Assembly (NCBI GenBank): GCA_013284265.1
Contig: JABTBR010000018.1
Span: 1 to 64,000 of the forward strand
From: Oxalobacteraceae bacterium
GTDB taxonomy: Bacteria > Pseudomonadota > Gammaproteobacteria > Burkholderiales > Burkholderiaceae_D
Direction of reading: 5' to 3'
DNA length: 64,000 nt
Position numbers and translations under genes: made by a program. How positions within the stretch are numbered: the first letter of the stretch is position 1; each line of letters opens with the position of its first letter. Shown here in pieces: positions 50,308 to 59,496 of the stretch. The notes beneath the pieces are model-generated. The model did not search any database. It was not told the origin of the DNA and worked only from the letters and a program-made list of their open reading frames with translations.

Positions 50308-51573
50308 ATGGATATCAAGCTCTATATGGAACAAGTGGGCCAACAGGCGCGCAAGGCATCGCGCGCCATGGCCCGCGCCGACAGCGCCACGCGCAATCGC
50401 GCGCTGACCCTGATCGCAGACGCGATCGTGCGCGACGCGGCCCTGCTGCGCGCGGCCAACCAGCTCGACCTGGATGCGGCCCGCGCCAACGGCCTGGCCC
50501 CGGCCATGCTGGACCGCCTGGCCCTGTCCGACTCCGCCATTGCCACCATGGTCGAGGGCCTGCGCCAGATCGTTGCGCTGTCCGACCCCATCGGCGAAAT
50601 CTCCGGCCTGAAATTCATGCCTAGCGGTATCCAGGTAGGCCAGATGCGCGTGCCGCTGGGCGTGATCGGCATCATCTATGAATCGCGTCCGAATGTGACG
50701 GTGGACGCGGCCGGCCTGTGCATCAAGAGCGGCAACGCCACCATCCTGCGCGGCGGCTCGGAAGCGATCAACTGCAACCGTGCGCTGGCAAAAATCGTCA
50801 AGGAAGGTCTGCTCGGCGCCGGCCTGCCGGAAGACGGCGTACAGGTCGTCGACACCACCGACCGCGCCGCCGTCGGTGCCCTGATCACCATGCCGGAATA
50901 CGTGGACGTGATCGTGCCGCGCGGCGGCAAGAACCTGATCGCGCGCCTGATCGAGGAAGCCACCGTGCCGATGATCAAGCACCTGGACGGCATCTGCCAC
51001 GTCTACATCGACGCCAAGGCCGATCTGCAGAAGGCGCTCGATATCGCCTTCAACGCCAAATGCCACCGCTACGGCACCTGCAACACCATGGAAACCCTGC
51101 TGGTGGCCCGTGCCATCGCGCCGCAGGTGCTGCCGCAGCTGGCCAAGCTGTACGCCGCCAAGGAAGTGGAGCTGCGCGCCGATCCGGAAGCGCAAGCCCT
51201 GCTGGCCGGCTACGCCCATCTGGCCGCCGCCACCGAGGAAGACTGGAAGACCGAATACCTGGCGCCTATCCTGGCGGTCAAGATCGTGGCGGACATGGAT
51301 GAAGCGATCGAGCATATCAATCACTACTCGTCCAAGCATACCGAAGCGATCGTCACCGAAGACTACACGGCTTCGCTGCGCTTCCTGCGCGAAGTCGATT
51401 CGGCTTCCGTGATGGTGAACGCCTCGACCCGTTTCGCCGATGGTTTCGAATACGGCCTGGGCGCCGAAATCGGCATCTCCAACGACAAGCTGCACGCACG
51501 CGGCCCGGTCGGACTGGACGGCCTGACCTCGCTCAAATACGTGGTGTTCGGCCACGGCGAAGTGCGCAAATAG
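50308..51573 (+). CDS. proA: Gamma-glutamyl phosphate reductase
   Basis: ProA reduces gamma-glutamyl phosphate to glutamate semialdehyde in proline synthesis. The 421-residue aldehyde-dehydrogenase-fold protein has [14 protein letters not shown] ([20 protein letters not shown]) and the catalytic Cys in [12 protein letters not shown] 50308 is favoured by AAGGA a few bases upstream and by length; ATG 50302 and an upstream TTG are alternatives. proB is not in the window. Confidence 0.96.
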   Translation: MDIKLYMEQVGQQARKASRAMARADSATRNRALTLIADAIVRDAALLRAANQLDLDAARANGLAPAMLDRLALSDSAIATMVEGLRQIVALSDPIGEISGLKFMPSGIQVGQMRVPLGVIGIIYESRPNVTVDAAGLCIKSGNATILRGGSEAINCNRALAKIVKEGLLGAGLPEDGVQVVDTTDRAAVGALITMPEYVDVIVPRGGKNLIARLIEEATVPMIKHLDGICHVYIDAKADLQKALDIAFNAKCHRYGTCNTMETLLVARAIAPQVLPQLAKLYAAKEVELRADPEAQALLAGYAHLAAATEEDWKTEYLAPILAVKIVADMDEAIEHINHYSSKHTEAIVTEDYTASLRFLREVDSASVMVNASTRFADGFEYGLGAEIGISNDKLHARGPVGLDGLTSLKYVVFGHGEVRK

Positions 51574-51574
51574 G

Positions 51575-52003
51575 ATGGCCATGCTCTGGGTAAAAGCGCT
51601 GCATATTTTCTTCGTGATGTCCTGGATGGCGGGCGTGTTCTACCTGCCGCGCATATTTGTGAATCTGGCGATGGAGCACGACATCGCGACCCGCGAGCGC
51701 CTGCTGCTGATGGCGCGCAAGCTGTACCGCTTCATGTCCATTTTGTCGGGACCGGCGGTGCTGCTGGGCGTCTGGCTGGCCTGGTTGCAGTACGGCCCGG
51801 CCGTGGCGAAAGCGCACTGGCTGCACGCCAAGTTTGCCGTGGTGGTGCTGCTCATCGGCTATCACCACGCCTGCGGTTCGCTGCTGGCCAAGTTTGAAAA
51901 CGGCGCGAACAAGCGCAGCCACAAGTGGTTCCGGGTGTTTAACGAAGTACCGGTATTCATGCTGCTGGCGGTGCTGATACTGGTGGTCGTCAAGCCCTTC
52001 TGA
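51575..52003 (+). CDS. hemJ: Protoporphyrinogen IX oxidase HemJ-like / CopD-family protein
   Basis: This 142-residue membrane protein has four hydrophobic helices and the HemJ pattern LWVKALHIFFVMSWMAG with the conserved His10, FYLPRIFV, and WLHAKFAVVVLL. HemJ oxidises protoporphyrinogen IX in haem synthesis in organisms without HemG/HemY. It starts one base after the proA stop; ATG 51581, two codons later, is equally plausible. Whether a different PPO exists elsewhere cannot be seen. Confidence 0.82.
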   Translation: MAMLWVKALHIFFVMSWMAGVFYLPRIFVNLAMEHDIATRERLLLMARKLYRFMSILSGPAVLLGVWLAWLQYGPAVAKAHWLHAKFAVVVLLIGYHHACGSLLAKFENGANKRSHKWFRVFNEVPVFMLLAVLILVVVKPF

Positions 52004-52099
52004 TGCAATATCCCTGCCGATGCGGCGGGGCGGTAATAAAGTAGTAAAGTAGTAGGGCAGTAAAACGGACTGTTTTTCAACGGATAAAAGGTACACCTC

Positions 52100-53302
52100 A
52101 TGGCTTCATATTTTTGCCCATGCCCGCGCGGCATGGAAGCGGCGTTGGCCGAAGAACTGGGCGAGATTGCCCAGAACAGCACCACCTTGAAGGTGCACAA
52201 CCAGGTACCGGGCGGCGTGCACTGCTCGGGCGACCTGCTGGACTCCTATCGCATCAATCTGCATTCGCGCATCGCCTCGCGCGTGCTGATGCGCATGGGC
52301 GTGACCGGCTACCAGAACGAGAACGACATCTACGATCTGGTACTGGCCCAGCAATGGGAAGACTGGTTCACCTTCGACCACACCATCCGGGTTGACGTCA
52401 CGGCCGTCAAATCGCCGCTGCGCAGCCTGGAGTTCACCACGCTGAAGATCAAGGATGCGATCTGCGACCGCTTCCGCGACCAGTTCGACAAGCGTCCTTC
52501 GGTTGATACCAAGAATCCGGACATGCGCATCGTCGGCTTCCTCGACGCGCGCCAGTTCATCATCTACCTCGATACCTCGGGCGAAGCGCTGTTCAAGCGC
52601 GGCTGGCGCGAGGAAACGGGCGACGCGCCGCTGCGCGAGAACCTGGCCGCCGGCCTGCTGCGTGTGTCGGGCTGGAAGCCGGGCATGCCGTTGTTCGACC
52701 CGATGTGCGGTTCCGGCACCATCCTGTGCGAAGCCGCGCAAATGGTGCAGGGCATTCCGCCGGGCGCGCGCCGCCGTTTCGCCTTCGAAGCCTTCAACGA
52801 TTTCGACCCGGCCCCGTGGCAGGCGATGAAAAACGCGATCAAGCCTAACCCCCTGCCGGAAACGCCGACCATTTTCGGCAGCGACATCTCGGGCGATATG
52901 GTTGAAATGACGCGCCACAATCTGCGCTGCGCCGGCATCATGTTCGACGTGCCGCTCAAGCAGATCGAAGCCCAGGAAGTGAAGGCCCCGGCCGACGCGC
53001 CCGGCATCATGCTGACCAACCCGCCGTATGGCGAGCGGATCGGTGTGCGCGGCGACAGCACCGTGCCGGAAGACGAACTGGCCACCAGCTTCTACTCCGC
53101 GCTGGGCACCACGCTCAAGCAGCGCTTCGCCGGCTGGACCGTGTTCCTGTTCACCGCCGACCTGGGCCTGCCACGCCTGCTGCGCCTGAAAGAAGCGCGC
53201 AAGACGCCGTTCTTCAACGGCGCGCTGGAATGCCGTCTGTTCCGCTTCGATATGGTGGCCGGCTACAACCGCCGCGAAGAAGCAAAACCGAAGAACGTCT
53301 GA
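52100..53302 (+). CDS. rlmL: THUMP-domain 23S rRNA (guanine-N2) methyltransferase, RlmL-type
   Basis: This 400-residue protein has an N-terminal ferredoxin-like/THUMP region (about 1-160) and a SAM methyltransferase domain with DPMCGSGTILCEAA and the catalytic NPPYGERIG. It corresponds to the RlmL half of the E. coli RlmKL fusion, which makes m2G2445; the RlmK half is not here. The 96-base leader contains short AAAGTAGT repeats (about 52035-52055). Confidence 0.87.
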   Translation: MASYFCPCPRGMEAALAEELGEIAQNSTTLKVHNQVPGGVHCSGDLLDSYRINLHSRIASRVLMRMGVTGYQNENDIYDLVLAQQWEDWFTFDHTIRVDVTAVKSPLRSLEFTTLKIKDAICDRFRDQFDKRPSVDTKNPDMRIVGFLDARQFIIYLDTSGEALFKRGWREETGDAPLRENLAAGLLRVSGWKPGMPLFDPMCGSGTILCEAAQMVQGIPPGARRRFAFEAFNDFDPAPWQAMKNAIKPNPLPETPTIFGSDISGDMVEMTRHNLRCAGIMFDVPLKQIEAQEVKAPADAPGIMLTNPPYGERIGVRGDSTVPEDELATSFYSALGTTLKQRFAGWTVFLFTADLGLPRLLRLKEARKTPFFNGALECRLFRFDMVAGYNRREEAKPKNV

Positions 53303-53350
53303 CCTCCGGTGGTCGTCACAGCAGTTAACTCAAGCATGCCACGGCGCCTT

Positions 53351-53552
53351 TAGAACCCACGGCAAAGAGCCGGGGTCTTAATTAGAACCCACGGCAAAGA
53401 GCCGGGGTCTTAATTAGAACCCACGGCAAAGAGCCGGGGTCTTAATTAGAACCCACGGCGAAGAGCCGGGGTCTGACCCTAGGGTCTGGGGAGGGGCTTC
53501 GCCCCGCCTGTCCCGATGGGACAGGCCCCCAGGGTTACGCCGTGGGTTTTTA
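53351..53552. repeat. Palindromic repeat, copy E (long form) preceded by three tandem half-elements
   Basis: Three exact 32-bp units (53351-53382, 53383-53414, 53415-53446) each contain the left terminus and AAAGAGCCGGGGTCTTAAT. They are followed by a complete long element (53447-53552) with core hairpins GGGGC-TTC-GCCCC and CCTGTCCC-GAT-GGGACAGG and the right terminus GCCGTGGGTT. It fills most of the gap between the rlmL-like and Bcr/CflA genes. Confidence 0.9.
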
Positions 53553-53588
53553 CCGCGCCGCCTGCGGCGGCGTTAACCTGGACCGACC

Positions 53589-54872
53589 ATGTTCCCGAAT
53601 CCTCCGGCCGAACTTCCGCCCGACCCCGCCCCAGGCCCCATACCTCCCCCTCCCGCAGCGCATATGGCCCCCCTCGGCGCCGGCTTCCTGGCCGTGATGC
53701 TGGCCGGCCTGTCGATGCTCGGCCCGTTCTCCATCGATGCCTATCTGCCGGCCTTCCCGGATATCCAGGCCTCGCTGCGCGCCACCCCGATCGAAGTGCA
53801 GCAAAGCCTGACCAGTTATATGCTGGCCTTTGCCGGCATGGTGCTGTGGCATGGCGCGCTGGCCGATGCCTTCGGCAGGCGCAATGTGGTGCTGGTATCG
53901 CTGGTGATGTTTGCGATCGGTACGCTGGGCTGCGCGGCGGCCCATTCGGTGCATTATCTGTGGGCCTTCCGGGTGCTGCAGGGTGTCTCGGCCGGGGTCG
54001 GGGTGGTGGTGGGACGCGCCATCATCCGCGACCTGTATGCCGACGCCGAGGCGGCGCGCCTGCTGTCGATGGTGACGATGATCTTTTCCATCGCGCCCGC
54101 GATCGCGCCGGTGCTGGGCGGCTGGATCGTCAAGCTGGCCGACTGGCGCACCATCTTCCTGGCGCTGTTCGCCTATACCGTGCTGCTGTTCGTGCTGTGC
54201 TGGCGGCGCTTGCCGGAGACGCTGCCGCCGCACAAGCGCCAACCCTTCAACCCGACCTACCTGGCGCAGAACTACCGCCAGGTATTCAGCTCGCCGCTGT
54301 TCCACCTGAAGAGCGGGGTGGTGGCGCTGAACTTCGCCGGCCTGTTCCTGTATATCTCGGCCGCGCCGGTGATGCTGCCCCAGCACCTGAAGCTGGGGCC
54401 GGACCAGTTCGGCTGGCTGTTCATCCCCTCGGTGGGCGGCATCTTCTGCGGCGCGCTGGCGGCCAACCGGGTCGCCGGCAAGATGACGTTTTCGCGACAG
54501 ATCGGCATCGGCTTTTGTTTCCTGCTGGCGGCCGCGCTATTTAACGTTTGCTACCACTTGTTACAGCCGCCGTCGCTGCCCTGGAGCGTGGCGCCGATGT
54601 TCGTCTATACCTTCGGCATGTCGATGGTCGCGCCCGGCGCGACCTTGCTGGCGCTCGATCTGTTCCCGCACATCCGCGGCACGGTGGCGTCCTGCCAATC
54701 CTTCGCGCTGACCCTGCTGGGCGCCATCGTCGCCGGCGTGGTCGCGCCCTTTCTATCCCATTCCGTGCTCTGGCTAGCCGCCGGACAGCTGGGCTTTTCC
54801 GCGCTTGCTCTCGCTTTGTGGTTGACGGCGCGTCATTACCGTAGCATCCTGTTACGCCATCCGAGCCCGTAA
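53589..54872 (+). CDS. Bcr/CflA-family MFS efflux transporter
   Basis: This 427-residue inner-membrane protein has a Pro-rich N-terminal tail (about 1-28) and 12 predicted helices. Family features are DAYLPAFPDIQASL in loop 1, the MFS motif GALADAFGRRNVV and RVLQGVSAGVGVVVGRAIIRDL in helix 4, typical of the Bcr/CflA drug:H+ antiporter group. ATG 53589 gives the long tail; ATG 53664 (MAPLGAGFLAV) would remove it. Substrates cannot be predicted. Confidence 0.87.
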   Translation: MFPNPPAELPPDPAPGPIPPPPAAHMAPLGAGFLAVMLAGLSMLGPFSIDAYLPAFPDIQASLRATPIEVQQSLTSYMLAFAGMVLWHGALADAFGRRNVVLVSLVMFAIGTLGCAAAHSVHYLWAFRVLQGVSAGVGVVVGRAIIRDLYADAEAARLLSMVTMIFSIAPAIAPVLGGWIVKLADWRTIFLALFAYTVLLFVLCWRRLPETLPPHKRQPFNPTYLAQNYRQVFSSPLFHLKSGVVALNFAGLFLYISAAPVMLPQHLKLGPDQFGWLFIPSVGGIFCGALAANRVAGKMTFSRQIGIGFCFLLAAALFNVCYHLLQPPSLPWSVAPMFVYTFGMSMVAPGATLLALDLFPHIRGTVASCQSFALTLLGAIVAGVVAPFLSHSVLWLAAGQLGFSALALALWLTARHYRSILLRHPSP

Positions 54873-54917
54873 TTCATTTACGGTAGGAAATGCTAAAAAG
54901 TTTAGAGGGAAACCTTT

Positions 54918-54987
54918 ATTGCTGATTGGTCACTCACTTGTTTATGCTAAGATGATTTTTTGAGCAAGCGAGTTGACAATCAGCAAT
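54918..54987. promoter_or_regulatory. 11-bp inverted repeat and -35-like box upstream of the kinase operon
   Basis: ATTGCTGATTG (54918-54928) and CAATCAGCAAT (54977-54987) are perfect inverted repeats with a 48-base spacer. The right arm overlaps a consensus -35 hexamer TTGACA (54973-54978). Possible -10 sequences downstream (CTAAAT at 54998-55003) are weak. The site lies 77-146 bases upstream of the HDOD kinase start and could be an operator pair. Confidence 0.5.
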
Positions 54988-55063
54988 GTTTGTCCGACTA
55001 AATGTATAGCAGATAAATCGTGGTGGCATATGTCATTGATTGCCGCTTCCCTTTAGACGTCCC

Positions 55064-57235
55064 ATGGCGGCCATGCTTGATACGATGCATCAATCAGACC
55101 AGGATATTCGCAATCGCTTGCTGATTGCCCGTTTGCCGGCGATGCCGCAAATACTCATCAAATTGATCGAGCACCTGCAGGCCGACGATGCGGGCATGCC
55201 GGAGCTGGCCGCGCTGATCGCCAAAGACGCCGGCATGACCAGCAAGATCCTGGCCGTGGCCAACAGCTCGGCCTACCACCGCAACAGCCGCGTGGTGAGC
55301 CTGGAGCAGTCGCTGGTGTCGCTGGGCACCGACATGATCAAGACCCTGGTCATCAGCGAATCGGTGTTCCAGACCTTTAACAGTTTCCCCCATTCCGGCA
55401 GCACCGACCTGCGCCGCTTCTGGAAAAGCTCGCTGAGCGCCGCCGTGATCGCGCGCGACATCGCCAAGCGCATGGACTACGGGCAGGTGGAAGAAGCCTA
55501 TCTGGCCGGGCTGCTGCACAACGTGGGCCGCCTCGCGCTGCTCTCGACCGCGCCGCGGGAATACGCCTTCAACTTCATGGCGCGCGACGACGAGGCGCTG
55601 TGCGCGGTCGAACAGCGCACCCTGCAAATCACCCATTCCGAAGCGGGCGCCTGGCTGATCGAGCGCTGGCACCTGGACTCCTTCCTGGCCGACAGCGTGC
55701 TGTACCACCACGAACCGGTGGCGCGGCTGGAGTCGGCCCATCCGCTGATCCGCATCGTGCGCCTGTCGCATCTGCTGTGCTGCCATCTGGACCAGGAACA
55801 GGCCATCGCCGAGGCGTCACGCCTGTGCGGGCTGGACGACGCCGCGCTCGAGGCGATTCTGAATGCGGCCGAGCGCCAGGTCGAAAAATCGGCCGCCTAT
55901 CTGGGCATCGACCTGGCCGGCGCCGACGACATCGTGGCGCCGCCGGCCTATGCGCCGCCGCCGCCGGTCGACCCGGTGCAGCAGCGCCTGTCCGAGGAAG
56001 TGCGCAATATGATGCTGGTGTCCGAAATGGGCCAGACCTTCGCGCGCCAGCAAGGGGAGGGCAATCTGCTCGAAGCGATGACCCGTTCGGCGCGCATCCT
56101 GTTCGACTTCGACACCACCGTGATCCTGCTGGAGAACCCCACCGGCCATGCACTGCTCGGCGTGGCCGCGGGCGAACAGCAGCAGCGCCTGGCCGAGTTT
56201 TCCATCCCCCTGAACAAGGGCGGACTGCTGGCCCAGAGCGCCAAGGAACGCAAGCTGGCCTACCTGAGCCGCGCCGGCGCGGCGCTGTCGGTGGCCGAGG
56301 AGCAGCTGTTCCGCATCCTCGGCACCGATAGCCTGGTGTGCCTGCCGCTGGTGGTCAACCAGCGCTGCCTGGGCGTGCTGGCCGGCGGCACGGCCGCCTG
56401 GCAGATACCCGGCTTCCAGAAGCGCGAACGCTTCCTGCTGTCCTTCGGCACCCAGGCCGCCGCCGCGCTGGAAACGGCCATCAGCGAGCGCGGTCATGCG
56501 CGCCGCCAGATCGCCGGCGTGGTCGAGGAATACCGCGACGCCACGCGCCGCGTGGTGCACGAGGTGAACAACCCGCTGTCCATCATCAAGAACTATCTGT
56601 CTGTCCTCGACAGCAAGCTGGCGCGGCGCGAGCCGGTGGTCGGCGAGATGTCGATCCTGAACGAGGAGATCGACCGCGTGGGCCAGCTGATCAACGGCCT
56701 GGCCGACCTGCAGCCCAGCATGGGCGGCCGCCATACCGACGTGGCGCGCGTGGTCGACGATGTGCTGCGCCTGTTCCGTACCACCGACTTCGTGCCGGCC
56801 TCGGTGCAGATCGTGGTGCGCATGCAGGAGCAGCCGGCCGAGATCGACGGCGACGCCGACATCCTCAAGCAGATCCTGGTGAACCTGGTCAAGAACGCGG
56901 TCGAGGCCCTGCCGGCCGGCGGCAAGATCGAGATCGCCAACCGCGGCCTGGTCAAGCGCGAGCGCAACCTGTACCTGGAGCTGGCCATCGGCGACAGCGG
57001 TCCCGGCCTGTCGGCCGAGGTGCTGGCCAATCTGTTCTCCGCCGTGCGCAGCGACAAGGAGGGACCACACCACGGCCTGGGACTGTCCATCGTCCACAGC
57101 CTGGTCAAGAAAATGCAGGGCCTGATTACCTGCCGTTCCAGCAATAGCGGCACCACCTTTGAAATCCTCCTGCCTGCCCGTGGCAGCACCAGTCAAATCA
57201 CCGGCTTGCCAACGCGGGCGCTGGATTCAGTCTGA
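55064..57235 (+). CDS. HDOD-GAF-histidine kinase hybrid sensor
   Basis: The 723-residue cytosolic protein has an HDOD domain (about 15-215), a linker rich in Ala/Pro, a GAF-like sensor (about 320-485), a HisKA segment with H499 in VVHEVNNPLSI, and an HATPase domain (about 600-710) with NLVKNAVEAL and GDSGPGLS. No membrane segment is seen. The usual partner should be the receiver-GGDEF-EAL protein encoded 7 bases downstream. The start is uncertain: ATG 55064 was chosen; ATGs at 55073 and 55085 and a TTG at 55040 are in frame, none with a strong ribosome site. Confidence 0.87.
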   Translation: MAAMLDTMHQSDQDIRNRLLIARLPAMPQILIKLIEHLQADDAGMPELAALIAKDAGMTSKILAVANSSAYHRNSRVVSLEQSLVSLGTDMIKTLVISESVFQTFNSFPHSGSTDLRRFWKSSLSAAVIARDIAKRMDYGQVEEAYLAGLLHNVGRLALLSTAPREYAFNFMARDDEALCAVEQRTLQITHSEAGAWLIERWHLDSFLADSVLYHHEPVARLESAHPLIRIVRLSHLLCCHLDQEQAIAEASRLCGLDDAALEAILNAAERQVEKSAAYLGIDLAGADDIVAPPAYAPPPPVDPVQQRLSEEVRNMMLVSEMGQTFARQQGEGNLLEAMTRSARILFDFDTTVILLENPTGHALLGVAAGEQQQRLAEFSIPLNKGGLLAQSAKERKLAYLSRAGAALSVAEEQLFRILGTDSLVCLPLVVNQRCLGVLAGGTAAWQIPGFQKRERFLLSFGTQAAAALETAISERGHARRQIAGVVEEYRDATRRVVHEVNNPLSIIKNYLSVLDSKLARREPVVGEMSILNEEIDRVGQLINGLADLQPSMGGRHTDVARVVDDVLRLFRTTDFVPASVQIVVRMQEQPAEIDGDADILKQILVNLVKNAVEALPAGGKIEIANRGLVKRERNLYLELAIGDSGPGLSAEVLANLFSAVRSDKEGPHHGLGLSIVHSLVKKMQGLITCRSSNSGTTFEILLPARGSTSQITGLPTRALDSV

Positions 57236-57242
57236 GACCCCG

Positions 57243-59492
57243 ATGAACCTGCATTTAGCTCAAGCCATGCCTGCCCAAGACCCCGTCAGCGCTCCGGCCC
57301 CAGCCCCCGTCCTTGCGGCCGAGTACCGTCCGCGCCTGCTGCTGGTGGACGACGAGCCGCGCTTGCTGTCCTCGCTGTACGAGCTGCTGCGCGACCGCGA
57401 CTACGAGCTGATCACCGCCACCTGCGGCAAGGAAGCGCTGGAGCACCTGGACCAGCTGCGCTTCGACCTGATCCTGCTGGACCTGCGCCTGCCCGACATG
57501 AGCGGCCACGAGATCATGGACTTCATCAACGCCAGGGGCATCGAGGGCGACGTGATCGTCATGAGCGGCGATGTCGGCATCGAGGCGGCCATCGGCGCGC
57601 TCAAGCGCGGCGCCTACGATTACATGCGCAAGCCCTACAGCCGCGAGGAGCTGCTCAAGACGGTGGAGAATGCGTTGCAAAAGCGCAAGCTGGCACGCGA
57701 GAACGAGCGCATCGCCTCGCGCCTGGAAAACTCGGAAAAGATGTACCGCTACCTGGTCGACAGTTCGCCCGACATCATCTACACCCTGAACCACGAGGGC
57801 AAGATCACCTTCGTCAACGACCGGGTGCAGCAGCTGCTGGGCATCGGCCGCGAGGAGCTGATCGGCCGCCATTATTCGGTGCTGGTGCACGACGAGGACC
57901 AGGAGCGGGCGCGCTATGTGTTCAATGAACGGCGCCTGGACGACCGCGCCTCGCGCAACGTGGAGCTGCGCCTCAAGTGCAATACCGGCAGCGGCATCGA
58001 GCGCACCTTCAACAATACCCTGATGACGATTTCGCTCAATGCCCTCGGCATGCAGGTGCCGGACCATGAGCGCAAGCAGGAATACTTCGGCACCTATGGG
58101 GTGGCGCGCGACATCACCGACCGCAAGCGCGCCGAGGAAGTGATCTCCTACCAGGCCTACCACGACATCCTGACCGACCTGCCGAACCGCATGCTGTTCA
58201 AGGACCGCCTGGGACTGGCGGTGATCCAGGCCAAGCGCAAGCTCACCGAGCTGGCCGTGATGTTCGTCGACCTGGACCGCTTCAAGCTGGTCAACGATAC
58301 CCTGGGCCACGTCAAGGGCGACGAGCTGCTGCAGCAGGTGGCGCTGCGCCTGAAGGATTGCCTGCGCCGCGGCGACACGCTGGCGCGCCAGGGCGGCGAC
58401 GAATTCACCATCGTGCTGCCGGAGCTGCGCGACCGCCAGGACGCCAAGGCCATCGCCGACAAATTCCTCGAAAGCCTGCACCTGCCGTTCGACCTGGACG
58501 GGCACGAAGTGCATATCTCGGCCAGTATCGGCATCGCCATCTATCCGGGCGACGGCGAGACCATCGACGAGCTGCTGCGCCATGCCGACATCGCCATGTA
58601 CCAGGTCAAGGCGCTGGGCAAGAACGGCCACAGCTTCTATCACAACTCCATGCTCGACGTGTCGCACCAGAAGATCGCGCTCGAGCAGAGCCTGCGCAAG
58701 GCGCTGGAGCAGAACGAGCTGGAAATGTACTACCAGCCGCAGGTCGACGTGGCCACCGGCCGCATCGTCGGCGCCGAAGGCCTGATGCGCTGGAACCACC
58801 CGCAGCGCGGCCTGCTGTCGGCCGGCGAGTTCCTGCCCTTCGCCGAAGAGAATGGCCTGATGCTGCCGATCTCCGACTGGATGCTGGGCGCGCTGTGCCG
58901 CGACCTGCTGCTGTGGAACGCCGCCGGCAACGACGCGATCCGGCTGTCGCTGAACCTGTCGCCGCAGTATCTGGACCGCGGCGACTTCTTCGAAAAGATG
59001 CGCGGCGCGCTGACGCGCTATGGCATCTCGCCCGACCAGATCGAAGTGGAAATCACCGAGAACATCTGCATCCGCAATCCGCAGTACGCGATCGAGCAGT
59101 TGAACAAGCTGTGTCAATTGGGCGTGTCGGTGGCGATCGACGATTTTGGCACCGGCTATTCCTCGCTGTCGTATCTGCACCGCTTCCCTATCCACACCAT
59201 CAAGATCGACCAGTCCTTCGTCAAGGAGATCCACGACGAGAACGGCCACTATCCGGTGATCCTGGCGATCATCTCGATCGCGCGCGGCCTGGGCCTGCAT
59301 CTGGTGGCCGAGGGGGTCGAAACCGATGTGCAGGCGCGCTATCTGCAGGGCCATGGCTGCACCACCATGCAGGGCTATTTCTACCACCGGCCGATTGCGC
59401 TGTCGAACTTCATCCACGTGCTGCAGGAGCAGGACCGCCTGAGCGCGCCGGCGCTGCATGTGGTGCCGCCCATGGTGGCGATCCGGGCCTGA
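57243..59492 (+). CDS. Response regulator with PAS, GGDEF and EAL domains
   Basis: This 749-residue protein has a complete receiver (acidic pair D36/D37, phospho-acceptor D80, S108, K130), a PAS sensor (about 164-295), a GGDEF domain with intact GGDEF at 384-388 and an EAL domain in which the signature is EGL (512-514). The other EAL catalytic features look intact: NLSP, EITE, DDFGTG, KIDQ, AEGVE. It may therefore both make and degrade cyclic-di-GMP under control of the upstream kinase. It starts 7 bases after the kinase and ends 4 bases before the Sel1 gene. Confidence 0.92.
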   Translation: MNLHLAQAMPAQDPVSAPAPAPVLAAEYRPRLLLVDDEPRLLSSLYELLRDRDYELITATCGKEALEHLDQLRFDLILLDLRLPDMSGHEIMDFINARGIEGDVIVMSGDVGIEAAIGALKRGAYDYMRKPYSREELLKTVENALQKRKLARENERIASRLENSEKMYRYLVDSSPDIIYTLNHEGKITFVNDRVQQLLGIGREELIGRHYSVLVHDEDQERARYVFNERRLDDRASRNVELRLKCNTGSGIERTFNNTLMTISLNALGMQVPDHERKQEYFGTYGVARDITDRKRAEEVISYQAYHDILTDLPNRMLFKDRLGLAVIQAKRKLTELAVMFVDLDRFKLVNDTLGHVKGDELLQQVALRLKDCLRRGDTLARQGGDEFTIVLPELRDRQDAKAIADKFLESLHLPFDLDGHEVHISASIGIAIYPGDGETIDELLRHADIAMYQVKALGKNGHSFYHNSMLDVSHQKIALEQSLRKALEQNELEMYYQPQVDVATGRIVGAEGLMRWNHPQRGLLSAGEFLPFAEENGLMLPISDWMLGALCRDLLLWNAAGNDAIRLSLNLSPQYLDRGDFFEKMRGALTRYGISPDQIEVEITENICIRNPQYAIEQLNKLCQLGVSVAIDDFGTGYSSLSYLHRFPIHTIKIDQSFVKEIHDENGHYPVILAIISIARGLGLHLVAEGVETDVQARYLQGHGCTTMQGYFYHRPIALSNFIHVLQEQDRLSAPALHVVPPMVAIRA

Positions 59493-59496
59493 GCGT

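Noticed and set aside
52035..52055. AAAGTAGT micro-repeats before the rlmL-like gene
   Set aside because: Only about two and a half units of a simple sequence; no support for a regulatory role.
53351..53446. Tandem 32-bp units as a possible CRISPR array
   Set aside because: The units are contiguous with no spacers and are clearly left ends of the neighbouring palindromic element.
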